Position numbers and translations under genes: made by a program
Assembly (NCBI RefSeq): GCF_902762735.1
Contig: NZ_CACWPP010000005.1
Location: forward strand, 1-64,000
Length of the DNA: 64,000 nucleotides
Reading direction: 5' to 3'
Origin: an uncultured Ruminococcus sp.
Lineage (GTDB): Bacteria; Bacillota; Clostridia; Oscillospirales; Ruminococcaceae
The notes under the pieces: generated by a model
Seen by the model: only the letters and a program-made list of their open reading frames with translations
What the model was told of the DNA's origin: nothing
Databases searched by the model: none
Shown here: positions 50,996 to 60,114 of the stretch, in pieces
Layout of the letters: each line of letters starts with the position of its first letter
Numbering within the stretch: position 1 is the stretch's first letter

Positions 50996-51097
50996 GTGGT
51001 TATCCCGCTGACACACCACAAGAACAGCGGCTATACAACGCTCAATCATCCTTTTGTTCACCGCATTTTAGTTGGTGTGCTAAAGGGATAGTCATAT
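50996..51097 (+). mobile_element. MITE-like element, family A, copy 8
   Basis: A 102-bp short copy without the GC hairpin, ends GTGGTTATCCCGCTGACACA and TGGTGTGCTAAAGGGATAGT. AAATTATT is directly repeated at 50988-50995 and 51098-51105; the right repeat contains the stop codon of the next gene. It lies only 17 bases from family B copy 2. Confidence 0.8.
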
Positions 51098-51100
51098 AAA

Positions 51101-51538
51101 TTATTCATCGCGGGGTATCCTGTATCTTTCACTGTTCAGTTTACTGACATATGATCTCGGTGCAAGTACCACATAATGATCCTCAAACTCCCTGACAATC
51201 ACAGCGCCCGCAAGCCATGCACAATATCTGTTGACATAAACGTATTCCACCCCGCCATCGACCTCATGCTTTGCCTTTTTATACAGCGGGTGAACGAGGA
51301 ATACCCTGTCAAGATCGACCTTACAGCCGTTTACCTTTTTTACTGAAAATTCGCTTTTTTCAGCCTGACTGCCGCAAATCAGCGCCATCGGGAAAACATA
51401 AAAGCAAATTGCGGGTATCAAGAAAAACAGAAAGCGTCCATCAACAGACTTGTCATTTATAACAAACACCGCCCCCACCATAAAAGCCAACACTCCTATC
51501 AGAGAGAAATGTATAAGGTATCTTTTAAACGCTGTCAT
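51101..51538 (-). CDS. Membrane protein of unknown function
   Basis: A 145-residue protein with two hydrophobic helices (about 8-25 and 34-53), then a soluble part with KVNGCKVDLDRVFLVHPLYK and a basic C-terminus. ATG 51538 is chosen because AAAAGGAG lies directly upstream; the frame could start at 51559 but without a ribosome site. No family recognised. Confidence 0.6.
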   Translation of the reverse strand: MTAFKRYLIHFSLIGVLAFMVGAVFVINDKSVDGRFLFFLIPAICFYVFPMALICGSQAEKSEFSVKKVNGCKVDLDRVFLVHPLYKKAKHEVDGGVEYVYVNRYCAWLAGAVIVREFEDHYVVLAPRSYVSKLNSERYRIPRDE

Positions 51539-51594
51539 CTCATATTGCTCCTTTTGCATATCGCCGATATGTCAGTGCGGCGGATTTTTCTTTC

Positions 51595-51642
51595 TCCCAT
51601 TTTTGATGTGTATTGCTGATGATACAAAACCAAATTGGGATC
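51595..51642 (+). mobile_element. Minimal MITE-like element, family B, copy 3
   Basis: A 48-bp element with both family B ends but no central hairpin: the segment after GCTGATGATACAAAA is deleted up to the right end ACCAAATTGGGA. TTTCTTTC is directly repeated at 51587-51594 and 51643-51650. It is the smallest copy in the window. Confidence 0.75.
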
Positions 51643-51778
51643 TTTCTTTCAGGTTTATTATACCATATAAAGGCAGATTTTGCAAGGGGGGCAAAAGCCG
51701 ATAATGACCGCCGCAAAAGATGACTGCACCCGCTGTTTTTTCATGCGCGAAATATCCGTGAATTCTTTTGTTTAAGGA

Positions 51779-51807
51779 TTGACATTGAGGGGATATTGTT
51801 GTATAAT
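51779..51807 (+). promoter_or_regulatory. Promoter of tpiA
   Basis: TTGACA (51779-51784) and TATAAT (51802-51807), both perfect, with a 17-base spacer. About 95 bases of leader follow. The 130 bases upstream of it (51651-51778) show nothing else. Confidence 0.85.
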
Positions 51808-51901
51808 TAACAATGTAGGTCAATATCTAACGGCGCGGCATGCTGACGTTCGGCGTTTGTGTGAAAAGTGTCCGTATCATTACTTAAAAGGAGTTTTTAA
51901 C

Positions 51902-52678
51902 ATGAAGAAGTCTGTAAGAAAAGCTATCATCGCAGGTAACTGGAAGATGAACAAGACCCGTCCCGAAGCTAAGGAACTGCTGGAAGCTATCAAGCCTCTC
52001 GTAGCTAATGCTGAGGGCAATGTTGAAGTCATTGCCTGCGTACCTTTCACCAACCTTGAAACTGCTGTAAACACCACCGCAGGTTCTAACATTAAGGTAG
52101 GCGCTGAGAACGTTCACTTCGAGAAGAGCGGCGCTTTCACAGGTGAGATCTCTGCTGACATGCTGGTAGAGCTGGGCGTTGAGTACGTTGTTATCGGTCA
52201 CAGCGAGAGAAGACAGTATTTCGGTGAGACTGATGAGACTGTAAACAAGAGAACTAAGGCTGCACTTGCCGCAGGTCTTAAGCCTATCGTTTGCGTTGGC
52301 GAACTGCTGTGGGAGCGTGAGTGCAACATCACTGAGGAAGTTATCGCTCGTCAGATAAAGCTGGATCTGTATGACGTTTCCGCTGAGGACGTTAAGAAGA
52401 CCGTTATCGCTTATGAGCCTGTATGGGCTATCGGCACAGGCAAGACCGCTACCGCAGATCAGGCTGAGGAAGTTTGCGCTTTCATCAGAGCAACTCTGGC
52501 TAAGATATATGATGAAGCTACCGCACAGGCTGTTACCATTCAGTACGGCGGTTCCATGAACGCAGGCAACGCTGCTGAACTGCTCTCTAAGGAGAACGTT
52601 GATGGCGGTCTGATAGGCGGCGCTTCCCTGAAGGCTGCTGACTTCAACACCATCGTACAGGCAGCTGTAAACGGCTGA
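51902..52678 (+). CDS. tpiA: Triosephosphate isomerase
   Basis: Glycolytic interconversion of dihydroxyacetone phosphate and glyceraldehyde 3-phosphate. The 258-residue barrel has the catalytic Lys in AGNWKMNKTR (about K15), His in VVIGHSERRQYFGE and Glu in AYEPVWAIGTGKTA. The start is ATG 51902 after AAAAGGAG; the upstream extension of the open frame crosses the promoter. Codon use is strongly biased (GCT, GTT, AAG), as expected of a highly expressed gene. Confidence 0.96.
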   Translation: MKKSVRKAIIAGNWKMNKTRPEAKELLEAIKPLVANAEGNVEVIACVPFTNLETAVNTTAGSNIKVGAENVHFEKSGAFTGEISADMLVELGVEYVVIGHSERRQYFGETDETVNKRTKAALAAGLKPIVCVGELLWERECNITEEVIARQIKLDLYDVSAEDVKKTVIAYEPVWAIGTGKTATADQAEEVCAFIRATLAKIYDEATAQAVTIQYGGSMNAGNAAELLSKENVDGGLIGGASLKAADFNTIVQAAVNG

Positions 52679-52802
52679 TATAATATAGTATAAAACCATA
52701 TGCCGCTGACGGGGGACGGGGAAAGTCCCCCGAAAGTCACGGCATGTGAGAGAAAGGCAAATATCTTTTGGGGAAATCTTATCCTAAGGATAGTGATGCT
52801 GA

Positions 52803-53303
52803 ATGAAGAGAAGTACACTGCTCAGACGACTGATGATATTATCCATCGTGTTTGAGGAGATATATTTCCTGCTGATAACGATAATCTACATTTTCAGACC
52901 CGCCTTTTATTCAAAGGCGCTGATCTCGGTATTCGACCTTAATAGCGAGATACCGCCCAACAGCCCCGACACCGCGCTGGTGATAACACTCTACGGCGGC
53001 GTGGTGCTGTATTTCATACTCTGGTTCATTATGAAATTACTTATGGACACCGACTCAGACCCGCTGTTTATGGGCGTGGTGACATTTCTGGTGTTGCCTG
53101 TCAGTCAGGTGGTCTACACCTATATGTATGACAAAGCCATGTTCAACACAGCGCTCAAAGGTCCCAAAGGTATTGATGTTTTAAATTTCAATACAACAAA
53201 TTTCATGGTGATGAAGTACTGCGGCTGGGCAAATATCGCGGCTTTCATCTTTTTGATGATGGCTTACGCGGTCGCAAGACAAAAACATGTTGACCTCGCA
53301 TGA
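52803..53303 (+). CDS. Four-helix membrane protein, unknown
   Basis: A 166-residue protein with four hydrophobic helices (about 8-30, 56-80, 88-108, 138-158). No signal for a known family. The ribosome site is weak (CTAAGGAT). It lies between tpiA and gpmA with a hairpin GGGGGAC/GTCCCCC in the gap after tpiA. Confidence 0.6.
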   Translation: MKRSTLLRRLMILSIVFEEIYFLLITIIYIFRPAFYSKALISVFDLNSEIPPNSPDTALVITLYGGVVLYFILWFIMKLLMDTDSDPLFMGVVTFLVLPVSQVVYTYMYDKAMFNTALKGPKGIDVLNFNTTNFMVMKYCGWANIAAFIFLMMAYAVARQKHVDLA

Positions 53304-53353
53304 GTGCGGCATATAAACAGATAGAGATATAAAAATAAGATGGAGAATGCAAA

Positions 53354-53863
53354 ATGAAAAAAACTATACTTTTTATGACGGCGGCTTGTCTGATGGCGCT
53401 GACCGCCTGCGGAAATGTCGAAAGCAAGACCCCCGCAAAGGCTGACCTTGACGGTGTTACCCTCTGGTATCGCAGTGACTGTTCACCCTACGGTTACGGA
53501 CAGGAGTTATCAAACCCCGATGCTGTCGCGCGGGCTGACGAGTTCATCAGAACAATGGCTGAAAGCGGTTCGGGCAAAGATAAAGCCATCGAAGCGCAGA
53601 ACGACAAGGTGGGCGACTGGTTCGACATAAAACTGTCTGACGGCAGGGAAGTCCATGAAAACCAAGGTGTCTTCACCATCGAAGGCATGTACTACACATG
53701 GGACGATGTCGATAAATACGACCCCGATTTCAGGGCAGACTTCAAAAAAGCCCTTGCCCCCGATACAAAACGACTTATGAAAGAAGAGTGGGATCAGGCT
53801 GACGATGCTTACCGCGCTGTCAACCCCGACCCCGATACGCTGGACATCACTGCATTTGAGTGA
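53354..53863 (+). CDS. Lipoprotein of unknown function
   Basis: A 169-residue predicted lipoprotein (lipobox ALTACGN, Cys about 20). The mature part is acidic with TLWYRSDCSPYGYGQEL, GDWFDIKLSDGREVHENQG and MYYTWDDVDKYDPDF. No family recognised. It lies 50 bases after the four-helix membrane-protein gene. Confidence 0.65.
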   Translation: MKKTILFMTAACLMALTACGNVESKTPAKADLDGVTLWYRSDCSPYGYGQELSNPDAVARADEFIRTMAESGSGKDKAIEAQNDKVGDWFDIKLSDGREVHENQGVFTIEGMYYTWDDVDKYDPDFRADFKKALAPDTKRLMKEEWDQADDAYRAVNPDPDTLDITAFE

Positions 53864-53986
53864 GTTCGGCAGAATAATAAAATCTTATTTGGTTTCGGTA
53901 ATAGATGCCAACGGCATTTGTTATAAATAAGTATGCCGCTGCCCTTCATGCGCGGGTATGGGGCATAAACGAAAGGACAATTTAAT

Positions 53987-54736
53987 ATGAGCATGAAACT
54001 GGTACTTATCCGTCACGGCGAAAGCGAGTGGAACAAGGAGAACAAGTTCACAGGCTGGACAGATGTTGAGTTGAGCGAGGCAGGTGTGGAGGAAGCTAAG
54101 AAAGCAGGCAAGGTGCTGAAAGATGCAGGCTTTGATTTCGATATATGCTATACCTCTTACCTCAAAAGGGCTATCCATACGCTCAATAATGTGCTGGCTG
54201 AGATGGACAGGGAATGGCTGCCTGTGGTGAAGAGCTGGAAGCTCAATGAAAGACACTACGGTGCGCTCCAGGGTCTTAACAAGAGCGAAACTGCCGCTAA
54301 ATACGGCGAAGAGCAGGTAAAGATCTGGAGAAGATCATTCGACATACCTCCGATGGCTCTGACTGAGGACGACGAGAGAAATCCGAAGAAAGACCCCAAG
54401 TACCGCGAAGCTGACCCCGCAGAGCTTCCTTTGCAGGAGAGCCTTAAAGATACTATCGCAAGAGCTGTGCCCTACTTTGAAGAGGTGATAAAGCCTCAGA
54501 TAAAGGCGGGAAAGCGCGTGGTCATAGCCGCTCACGGCAACAGCCTGAGAGCGCTGGTAAAGTACTTCGATGGTCTGAGCGACGAGGAGATAGTTAGTGT
54601 CAACATACCAACAGCTGTCCCGCTGGTGTATGAATTTGATGACGACCTCAACGTGATAGGCAAAGAGTATCTGTGCGACCCCGATGAACTGGCTGCTAAA
54701 ATGAACAGCGTGGCAAATCAGGGTAAGGCAAAGTAA
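53987..54736 (+). CDS. gpmA: 2,3-bisphosphoglycerate-dependent phosphoglycerate mutase
   Basis: Interconverts 3- and 2-phosphoglycerate through a phospho-His intermediate. 249 residues, the normal GpmA length. The His is in [20 protein letters not shown] (about H10), the Glu in [12 protein letters not shown] and the second His in [26 protein letters not shown] precedes the ATG. An independent, non-homologous mutase (gpmI) for the same reaction follows 108 bases later. Confidence 0.95.
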   Translation: MSMKLVLIRHGESEWNKENKFTGWTDVELSEAGVEEAKKAGKVLKDAGFDFDICYTSYLKRAIHTLNNVLAEMDREWLPVVKSWKLNERHYGALQGLNKSETAAKYGEEQVKIWRRSFDIPPMALTEDDERNPKKDPKYREADPAELPLQESLKDTIARAVPYFEEVIKPQIKAGKRVVIAAHGNSLRALVKYFDGLSDEEIVSVNIPTAVPLVYEFDDDLNVIGKEYLCDPDELAAKMNSVANQGKAK

Positions 54737-54844
54737 CGGTTTCGGCTGAAAATTCAAGCCGAATGGCTGTCGGGTGTCCCCCCGCTGACGCGGGGGCGCT
54801 TGGCAGATAGATCGGCAATATATACATGAAAGGACGTTTTTAAC

Positions 54845-56419
54845 ATGTCTAACAAAAAGGTCATACTCGTAGTAATGGACGGCGTGGGCATCTCCGTTAC
54901 AGGTCTGGGTGACGCTGTCACTGAGGCTAACACCCCCACACTGGACAGACTGAGAAAAGTCTGTCCCTACACCACCCTTAAAGCTCACGGCAGTGCAGTA
55001 GGTCTGCCTACCGATGACGATATGGGTAACTCTGAGGTAGGTCACAACGCACTGGGCTGCGGTCAGATCTACTCGCAGGGCGCTAAGCTGGTAAATGAGT
55101 CCATCGAAAGCGGCAAGATGTTCGAGTCCGCTACATGGAAGGAACTGCTGGAGAACGCTAAGGCTAATGGCGGCACTCTGCACTTCATCGGTCTGCTGTC
55201 TGACGGCAACGTTCACTCAAACATCTCTCACCTCAAGAAAATGATAGCTAAGGCTAAAGAGCAGGGCGCGTCTAAGGTAAGAGTACATGTTCTGCTGGAC
55301 GGCAGAGATGTTCCCGCAACAAGCGCTCCTCTCTATATCGAGGATCTGGAAAAGTGCATGGCTTCACTGAATGACAGCACTTTCGATGCTAAGATCGCTT
55401 CGGGCGGCGGCAGAATGAAAGTCACTATGGACAGATACCAGGCTGACTGGGATATGGTCAAGCTGGGCTGGGAAACTCACGTAAAGGGCGAAGGCAGACA
55501 GTTCGCAAACGCACTGGAAGCTGTTGAAACACTGAGAAACGAAACAGGCGCTATCGACCAGGATCTTCCTGCATTCGTTATCGCTGAGAACGGTGAGCCT
55601 GTGGGCAAGATCGTTGACGGTGACAGCGTTATCCTCTTCAATTTCAGAGGTGACAGAGCTATCGAGCTTTCAATGGCATTCGATGCAGGCGATGACTTCA
55701 CTTACTTCGACAGAGGCGTTAAGCCTGATGTCAAGTACGCAGGCATGCTGGAATATGACGGCGACCTCCACATTCCAAGCAAGTATCTTGTAAACCCTCC
55801 CGAGATCAAGGAGACCATGTCCGAGATACTCGACAAGGCAGGTCTGAAGTCCTACGCAGTTTCCGAAACTCAGAAGTATGGTCACGTAACCTATTTCTGG
55901 AACGGCAACAGATCCGAGAAGTTCGCTTCGGAAGAGTGGAAGGAGATACCTTCTGACAAAGTTTCCTTCGATCAGCGCCCCTGGATGAAGTCCGCTGAGA
56001 TAACCGATGACCTCATCGAAGCTATCAAGTCCGAGAAGTTCGACTTTATCAGATGCAACTACCCTAACGGCGATATGGTCGGTCACACAGGTTCGATGGA
56101 CGCTACTATCATCGGCGTTGAGTCTGTTGATCTGGGTCTGACAAGACTGCTGAAAGTCGCTGAGGAATACGGCTATACCGTTCTCATCACCGCAGATCAC
56201 GGCAACGCTGACGAGATGCTGGAGAAGAACAAGAAGGGCGAGATCACTGTCAGAACAGCACACTCGCTGAACCGTGTACCTTTCTACATCGTAAGCAAGG
56301 ATAAGTACGAGATAAAGGATGCTGACAGCACCAAGTACGGTCTTGCAAACGTTGCTCCTACTGTCCTGAAAATACTGGGCATCGAAGCACCTGCAAGCTG
56401 GGAAGAGTCGATGATATAA
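54845..56419 (+). CDS. gpmI: 2,3-bisphosphoglycerate-independent phosphoglycerate mutase
   Basis: Manganese-dependent enzyme for the same reaction as GpmA, of the alkaline-phosphatase superfamily. 524 residues. Metal and nucleophile motifs: VVMDGVGIS, the Ser in DDDMGNSEVGHNALG (about S63), HVLLDGRDVPATSA, FNFRGDRAIELSMA, and ITADHGNADEML. AAAGGACG precedes the ATG. Codon use is strongly biased, like tpiA, suggesting it is the main mutase in the cell. Confidence 0.95.
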   Translation: MSNKKVILVVMDGVGISVTGLGDAVTEANTPTLDRLRKVCPYTTLKAHGSAVGLPTDDDMGNSEVGHNALGCGQIYSQGAKLVNESIESGKMFESATWKELLENAKANGGTLHFIGLLSDGNVHSNISHLKKMIAKAKEQGASKVRVHVLLDGRDVPATSAPLYIEDLEKCMASLNDSTFDAKIASGGGRMKVTMDRYQADWDMVKLGWETHVKGEGRQFANALEAVETLRNETGAIDQDLPAFVIAENGEPVGKIVDGDSVILFNFRGDRAIELSMAFDAGDDFTYFDRGVKPDVKYAGMLEYDGDLHIPSKYLVNPPEIKETMSEILDKAGLKSYAVSETQKYGHVTYFWNGNRSEKFASEEWKEIPSDKVSFDQRPWMKSAEITDDLIEAIKSEKFDFIRCNYPNGDMVGHTGSMDATIIGVESVDLGLTRLLKVAEEYGYTVLITADHGNADEMLEKNKKGEITVRTAHSLNRVPFYIVSKDKYEIKDADSTKYGLANVAPTVLKILGIEAPASWEESMI

Positions 56420-56468
56420 TTCTGAATTCATAATTCATAATTCATAATTATTGACATGAACGATAGAA

Positions 56469-56499
56469 GAGCGCTCACTTAAAAAGTGGGCGCTTTTTT
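56469..56499 (+). terminator. Terminator of the glycolytic gene cluster
   Basis: GCGCTCACTT/AAGTGGGCGC hairpin followed by six T, about 50 bases after gpmI. A short tandem AATTCATA repeat (about 56423-56449) precedes it. Confidence 0.85.
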
Positions 56500-56514
56500 G
56501 TACTTATTAGCTGG

Positions 56515-56705
56515 AAATGCCAGAGTGTCAGAGCGGCGGGGCAAGCCCGCCGCCAGAGGGCTTGCGGGGAACGCGACAAACAAAACTATTTGGGCGAACA
56601 AAGAGACAGACGAAAAAAGCATAAGAAATGCACCACAGCAAGACGGTGAGAAAATACGGTGGGAGAAAAACGGCGGGGGCAAGCCCCTGCCCTACAATAA
56701 TAGCG
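56515..56705. repeat. GC-rich palindromic (REP-like) segment between gpmI and rplQ
   Basis: Contains GGCGGGGCAAGCCCGCC and, 140 bases later, GGCGGGGGCAAGCCCCTGCC, two hairpin-forming sequences of related style. No protein family is recognisable in any frame. Possibly a repetitive extragenic unit, but no second copy is in the window. Confidence 0.4.
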
Positions 56706-56712
56706 GCAAAAT

Positions 56713-56741
56713 AAAAAAGACCGCACCAAAGGTACGGTCTT
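56713..56741 (-). terminator. Terminator of the ribosomal alpha operon
   Basis: AAGACCG.../...CGGTCTT hairpin with a T-run on the minus strand, 16 bases past the rplQ stop. Confidence 0.85.
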
Positions 56742-56757
56742 AAAAATCAGTAGTTTA

Positions 56758-57099
56758 TTAAACCAGCTGGATAATAGCCATCTCAGCAGCATCACCGCGG
56801 CGAGGTCCGATCTTAACGATCTTGGTGTAGCCGCCCTTGCGCTCAGCATAGCTAGGAGCTATCTCGTCGAACAGCTTCTTAGCAACAGCTTCCTTAGTTA
56901 CATAAGAAAGTACCTGTCTCTTAGAATGCAGGTCGCCTGCCTTGCCGAGAGTTATCATCTTCTCGGCCATAGCAGCAACTTCCTTAGCTCTAGTTACAGT
57001 GGTTTCAATCTTACCGTTTTCCAGAAGGAAAGTAACCATAGCTCTCAGCATAGCCTTTCTCTGGTCACTGGTCCTTCCCAGCTTTCTTGTGCCTGGCAT
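56758..57099 (-). CDS. rplQ: 50S ribosomal protein L17
   Basis: 113 residues. The N-terminus [19 protein letters not shown] is the family signature, and the C-terminus ends AEMAIIQLV as in other short L17 proteins. Last gene of the long ribosomal operon, 18 bases after rpoA. Confidence 0.97.
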   Translation of the reverse strand: MPGTRKLGRTSDQRKAMLRAMVTFLLENGKIETTVTRAKEVAAMAEKMITLGKAGDLHSKRQVLSYVTKEAVAKKLFDEIAPSYAERKGGYTKIVKIGPRRGDAAEMAIIQLV

Positions 57100-57117
57100 A
57101 GATTTTCACTCCTTACA

Positions 57118-58077
57118 TTAATTATCTTCCTCAGAATTGAGCTCATAGCCCAGTGAATGAAGCTTCTCTTTTACCTCGTCGAAGGACTTCTTGCCGAGGT
57201 TACGGACCTTCATCATCTCTTCTGCTGACTTTTCGATCAAATCGTTGACTGTGTTTATGCCTGCGCGCTTCAGACAGTTGAATGAACGCACGGATAAGTC
57301 AAGTTCCTCAATGGTCATCTCCAGAACCTTAGCCTGGCTCTGGTCGTCCTTCTCAACCATTATCTCCACAACGTTAGCCTCTTCGGAGAGGTCAACGAAA
57401 GGATTAAGATGCTCGTTGAGGAGTTTGGCTGCCATTGAAACAGCTTCCTTAGCGGAGATCGTACCATCAGTCCAGACCTCCAGTGTGAGCTTGTCAAAAT
57501 CGGTAATGTGACCTACACGGGTGTTGTCAACAGTGTAGTTTACCTTGAGTACCGGCGAATAGATACTGTCAACGGCGATTATGCCGATGGGTGCATTCTG
57601 CATAAGGGACTTGTTCTTCTCAGCAGAAACATAGCCTCTGCCTCTGTCGATAGTAATCTCCATATACAGTTTAGCACCAGCGCCCAGTGTTGCAATATGC
57701 ATGTCGGGAACAAGAATATCTACCTCAGAATCAGCCTTGATGTCGCCTGCGGTAACAACGCATTCGCCTTCAGCTTCAATGTAGATAGTCTTGGGACCCT
57801 CACCGTAAAGCTTTGCAGTCAGACCCTTCAGGTTAAGGATTATCTCAGTAACGTCCTCCTTAACACCGGGGATCGTTGAGAGTTCGTGGTGTACGCCGTC
57901 TATCTTTACAGATGTAACAGCCACACCGGGTAAAGAGGAGAGCAGTACGCGTCTCAGACTGTTGCCGAGAGTTATACCATAGCCGCGCTCCAGAGGCTCG
58001 AGAATAAACTTGCCGTATGTTCCGTTGCCTTTGAGCTCAGGCGTTTCGATCTTTGGCTTTTCTATCTTTTCAAGCAT
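57118..58077 (-). CDS. rpoA: DNA-directed RNA polymerase subunit alpha
   Basis: 319 residues: N-terminal assembly domain (about 1-230, with [20 protein letters not shown]) and the C-terminal DNA-binding domain (about 250-310, [20 protein letters not shown], then [15 protein letters not shown]). The start is ATG 58077 after AGGAGGG; an upstream in-frame codon at 58098 lies before that site. A hairpin CTGTACC/GGTACAG sits in the gap from rpsD. Confidence 0.97.
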   Translation of the reverse strand: MLEKIEKPKIETPELKGNGTYGKFILEPLERGYGITLGNSLRRVLLSSLPGVAVTSVKIDGVHHELSTIPGVKEDVTEIILNLKGLTAKLYGEGPKTIYIEAEGECVVTAGDIKADSEVDILVPDMHIATLGAGAKLYMEITIDRGRGYVSAEKNKSLMQNAPIGIIAVDSIYSPVLKVNYTVDNTRVGHITDFDKLTLEVWTDGTISAKEAVSMAAKLLNEHLNPFVDLSEEANVVEIMVEKDDQSQAKVLEMTIEELDLSVRSFNCLKRAGINTVNDLIEKSAEEMMKVRNLGKKSFDEVKEKLHSLGYELNSEEDN

Positions 58078-58195
58078 TAATAACCCTCCTGTTTTCAAAC
58101 ATGATTTGTATTGTGTCCGAATCTAACTAAATAATTCCAAGTATCCCGATAGGCTGTACCCTTGCAGGTACAGCACACCGAGAACCTTAAACGGA

Positions 58196-58792
58196 TTACT
58201 TAGAATACAGCTCTACGATCAGGTGCTCCTCGATCTCGTAATCGAGGTCTTCCTTAACAGGCATACGAACTACCTTTGCAGTCTGGTTCTCCTTGTCCAT
58301 ATCGAGCCAAGTAGGAACAACTCTGCCGGCAGTAGTTTCGATGATCTGCTTGAACTTGGGGCTCTTCTTGCTGTTCTCCTTCAGGGAGATAACGTCGCCT
58401 GCCTTCACTCTGTATGAAGGAATGTCAACTCTCTTGCCGTTAACAAGGAAGTGACCGTGAACGACCAGCTGTCTAGCCTCACGTCTGGTCATGGAAAGAC
58501 CCATTCTGAAAACAACGCTGTCCAGTCTGGATTCCAGTATAGTCAGCAGGTTAGTACCAGCCTGACCTTCCATCTTCTGAGCGATCTCAAAATAGTGATG
58601 GAACTGCTTCTCCAGTACGCCGTAGATAAATCTCAGCTTCTGCTTTTCCTTCAGCTGAAGTCCGTACTCGGATACCTTCTTGCGCTTGTTAGCGTTAGGG
58701 TCACGCTTGGTTTCCTTAGCCACGCCCATAACCATTGGGCTGATGCCGAGATACTTGCATCTCTTGAGTATTGGTTCTCTGTTTACTGCCAT
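58196..58792 (-). CDS. rpsD: 30S ribosomal protein S4
   Basis: 198 residues. The S4 RNA-binding domain is visible with RLDSVVFRMGLSMTRREARQ, LVVHGHFLVNGKRVDIPSY. The N-terminal Cys zinc site of some S4 proteins is absent (one Cys only, KRCKYLG), so this is the zinc-free type. It lies between rpsK and rpoA, the usual clostridial order. Confidence 0.97.
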   Translation of the reverse strand: MAVNREPILKRCKYLGISPMVMGVAKETKRDPNANKRKKVSEYGLQLKEKQKLRFIYGVLEKQFHHYFEIAQKMEGQAGTNLLTILESRLDSVVFRMGLSMTRREARQLVVHGHFLVNGKRVDIPSYRVKAGDVISLKENSKKSPKFKQIIETTAGRVVPTWLDMDKENQTAKVVRMPVKEDLDYEIEEHLIVELYSK

Positions 58793-58894
58793 TTTTAATG
58801 ACCTCCGTTTTCAATGTTGTATCGGGTCTCAAGTCTTACGCGCTATGCTGCTTTACCCGACTTTGAGTCAAACTGTAACTCAATTCGTATGTTA

Positions 58895-59293
58895 TTACAC
58901 TCTTCTTCTCTTTGGGGGACGGCAACCGTTGTGAGGGATAGGAGTAACGTCCTTGATAAGTCTTACTTCCAGTTCCTCAGACTGAAGCGCTCTTATAGCA
59001 GCTTCTCTGCCTGCGCCAGGTCCCTTTACGAATACCTCTACGACTTTCAGACCATGCTCCTTAGCGGCTCTTGCAGCAGTCTCTGCGGCAGTCTGAGCTG
59101 CGAAAGGTGTGGACTTCTTGGAACCTCTGAAACCGAGTCCGCCTGCGGATGCCCAAGAAATCGCGTTGCCCTGCATGTCAGTGATGGTAACGATTGTGTT
59201 GTTGAATGTGGACTGGATATGAACCTGTCCCTGTTCAATGTTCTTTCTTTCACGACGGCGACGTACAGTCGTCTTCTTCTTAGCCTGAGCCAT
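58895..59293 (-). CDS. rpsK: 30S ribosomal protein S11
   Basis: 132 residues. Typical blocks [36 protein letters not shown], and the C-terminus [18 protein letters not shown]. It follows rpsM with a 15-base gap. Confidence 0.97.
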   Translation of the reverse strand: MAQAKKKTTVRRRRERKNIEQGQVHIQSTFNNTIVTITDMQGNAISWASAGGLGFRGSKKSTPFAAQTAAETAARAAKEHGLKVVEVFVKGPGAGREAAIRALQSEELEVRLIKDVTPIPHNGCRPPKRRRV

Positions 59294-59308
59294 GCTTCAT
59301 ACCCTCCC

Positions 59309-59677
59309 TTACTTCTTCTTGTTAGCGATGGTCTTAACAGGACCCTTACGAGTTCTGGCGTTCGTCTTGGTTCTCTGACCTCTAACGGGCAGACCCTTTC
59401 TGTGACGAAGGCCTCTGTAACAACCGATCTCTGTCAGTCTCTTGATGTTCAGAGCAACTGTTCTTCTCAGGTCGCCCTCAACAGTCAGGTTGTGATCTAT
59501 ATACTCACGAAGCTTTGAAACATCATCCTCAGACATGTCCTTAACTCTTACATCAGGATCAACGCCTGTTTCCTTGATGATCTTTGTAGCAGTCTTCTGA
59601 CCAATGCCGTAAACGTAGGTAAGAGCGACTTCGATCCTCTTATCTCTGGGCAGGTCTATACCAGCAATACGAGCCAT
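59309..59677 (-). CDS. rpsM: 30S ribosomal protein S13
   Basis: 122 residues. N-terminus [20 protein letters not shown] and the C-terminal [20 protein letters not shown] are diagnostic. It precedes rpsK in the alpha operon. Confidence 0.97.
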   Translation of the reverse strand: MARIAGIDLPRDKRIEVALTYVYGIGQKTATKIIKETGVDPDVRVKDMSEDDVSKLREYIDHNLTVEGDLRRTVALNIKRLTEIGCYRGLRHRKGLPVRGQRTKTNARTRKGPVKTIANKKK

Positions 59678-59706
59678 TATTTAGCTGCACCTCCATTATT
59701 GGTTTG

Positions 59707-59820
59707 TTAGCCCTGACGCTGCTTGTGCTTAGGATTCTGGCAGATAACCATGATCTTGCCCTTCCTCTTGATGATCTTGCACTTTTCGCAGATAGGCTTA
59801 ACTGAAGGTCTTACTTTCAT
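59707..59820 (-). CDS. rpmJ: 50S ribosomal protein L36
   Basis: A 37-residue protein, [20 protein letters not shown] followed by [17 protein letters not shown]. It has the Cys-Cys-Cys-His zinc site (C11, C14, C27, H32) of the zinc-binding L36 form. AGGAGG lies just upstream of the ATG. It sits between infA and rpsM as usual. Confidence 0.97.
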   Translation of the reverse strand: MKVRPSVKPICEKCKIIKRKGKIMVICQNPKHKQRQG

Positions 59821-59895
59821 TGAAATACCTCCTTCGATTATCCGGGCTTTTCAGCCCTCAACGTATAAGGGAAAGCCTTGTTGCAACCGCTTGCT

Positions 59896-60114
59896 TTACT
59901 TAGCTCTCCAGGTTATTCTTCCCTTTGTCAAGTCATAAGGCGACATCTCGACTGTGACCTTATCACCGGGCACGATACGAATGTAGTTCATACGCAGCTT
60001 ACCCGAAATATGAGCAAGAATTTTATGACCGTTTGTAAGTTCAACAGTGAATGTTGCGTTAGGCAGTGCCTCCACAACTGTACCCTCGACTTCAAGTACA
60101 TCTTCTTTCGACAT
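59896..60114 (-). CDS. infA: Translation initiation factor IF-1
   Basis: 72 residues, an OB-fold with [39 protein letters not shown] and [20 protein letters not shown]. The start overlaps the KOW-gene stop by one base (TAATG). Confidence 0.97.
   Translation of the reverse strand: MSKEDVLEVEGTVVEALPNATFTVELTNGHKILAHISGKLRMNYIRIVPGDKVTVEMSPYDLTKGRITWRAK

Noticed and set aside
50862..51021. Extra 53 N-terminal codons of the small acidic protein
   Set aside because: They read through two inserted elements; a strong ribosome site lies directly before ATG 50862.
54335..55216. Minus-strand open frame of 293 codons opposite gpmA/gpmI
   Set aside because: Shadow frame crossing two well-supported genes; no motif.
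56486..56743. Plus-strand open frame of 85 codons between gpmI and rplQ
   Set aside because: Runs through a terminator and GC-rich hairpins; composition and context fit a repeat segment, not a gene.
58140..58175. S4-binding regulatory leader between rpsD and rpoA
   Set aside because: Only a short simple hairpin is seen; it lacks the pseudoknot-like layout expected and lies after, not before, rpsD.
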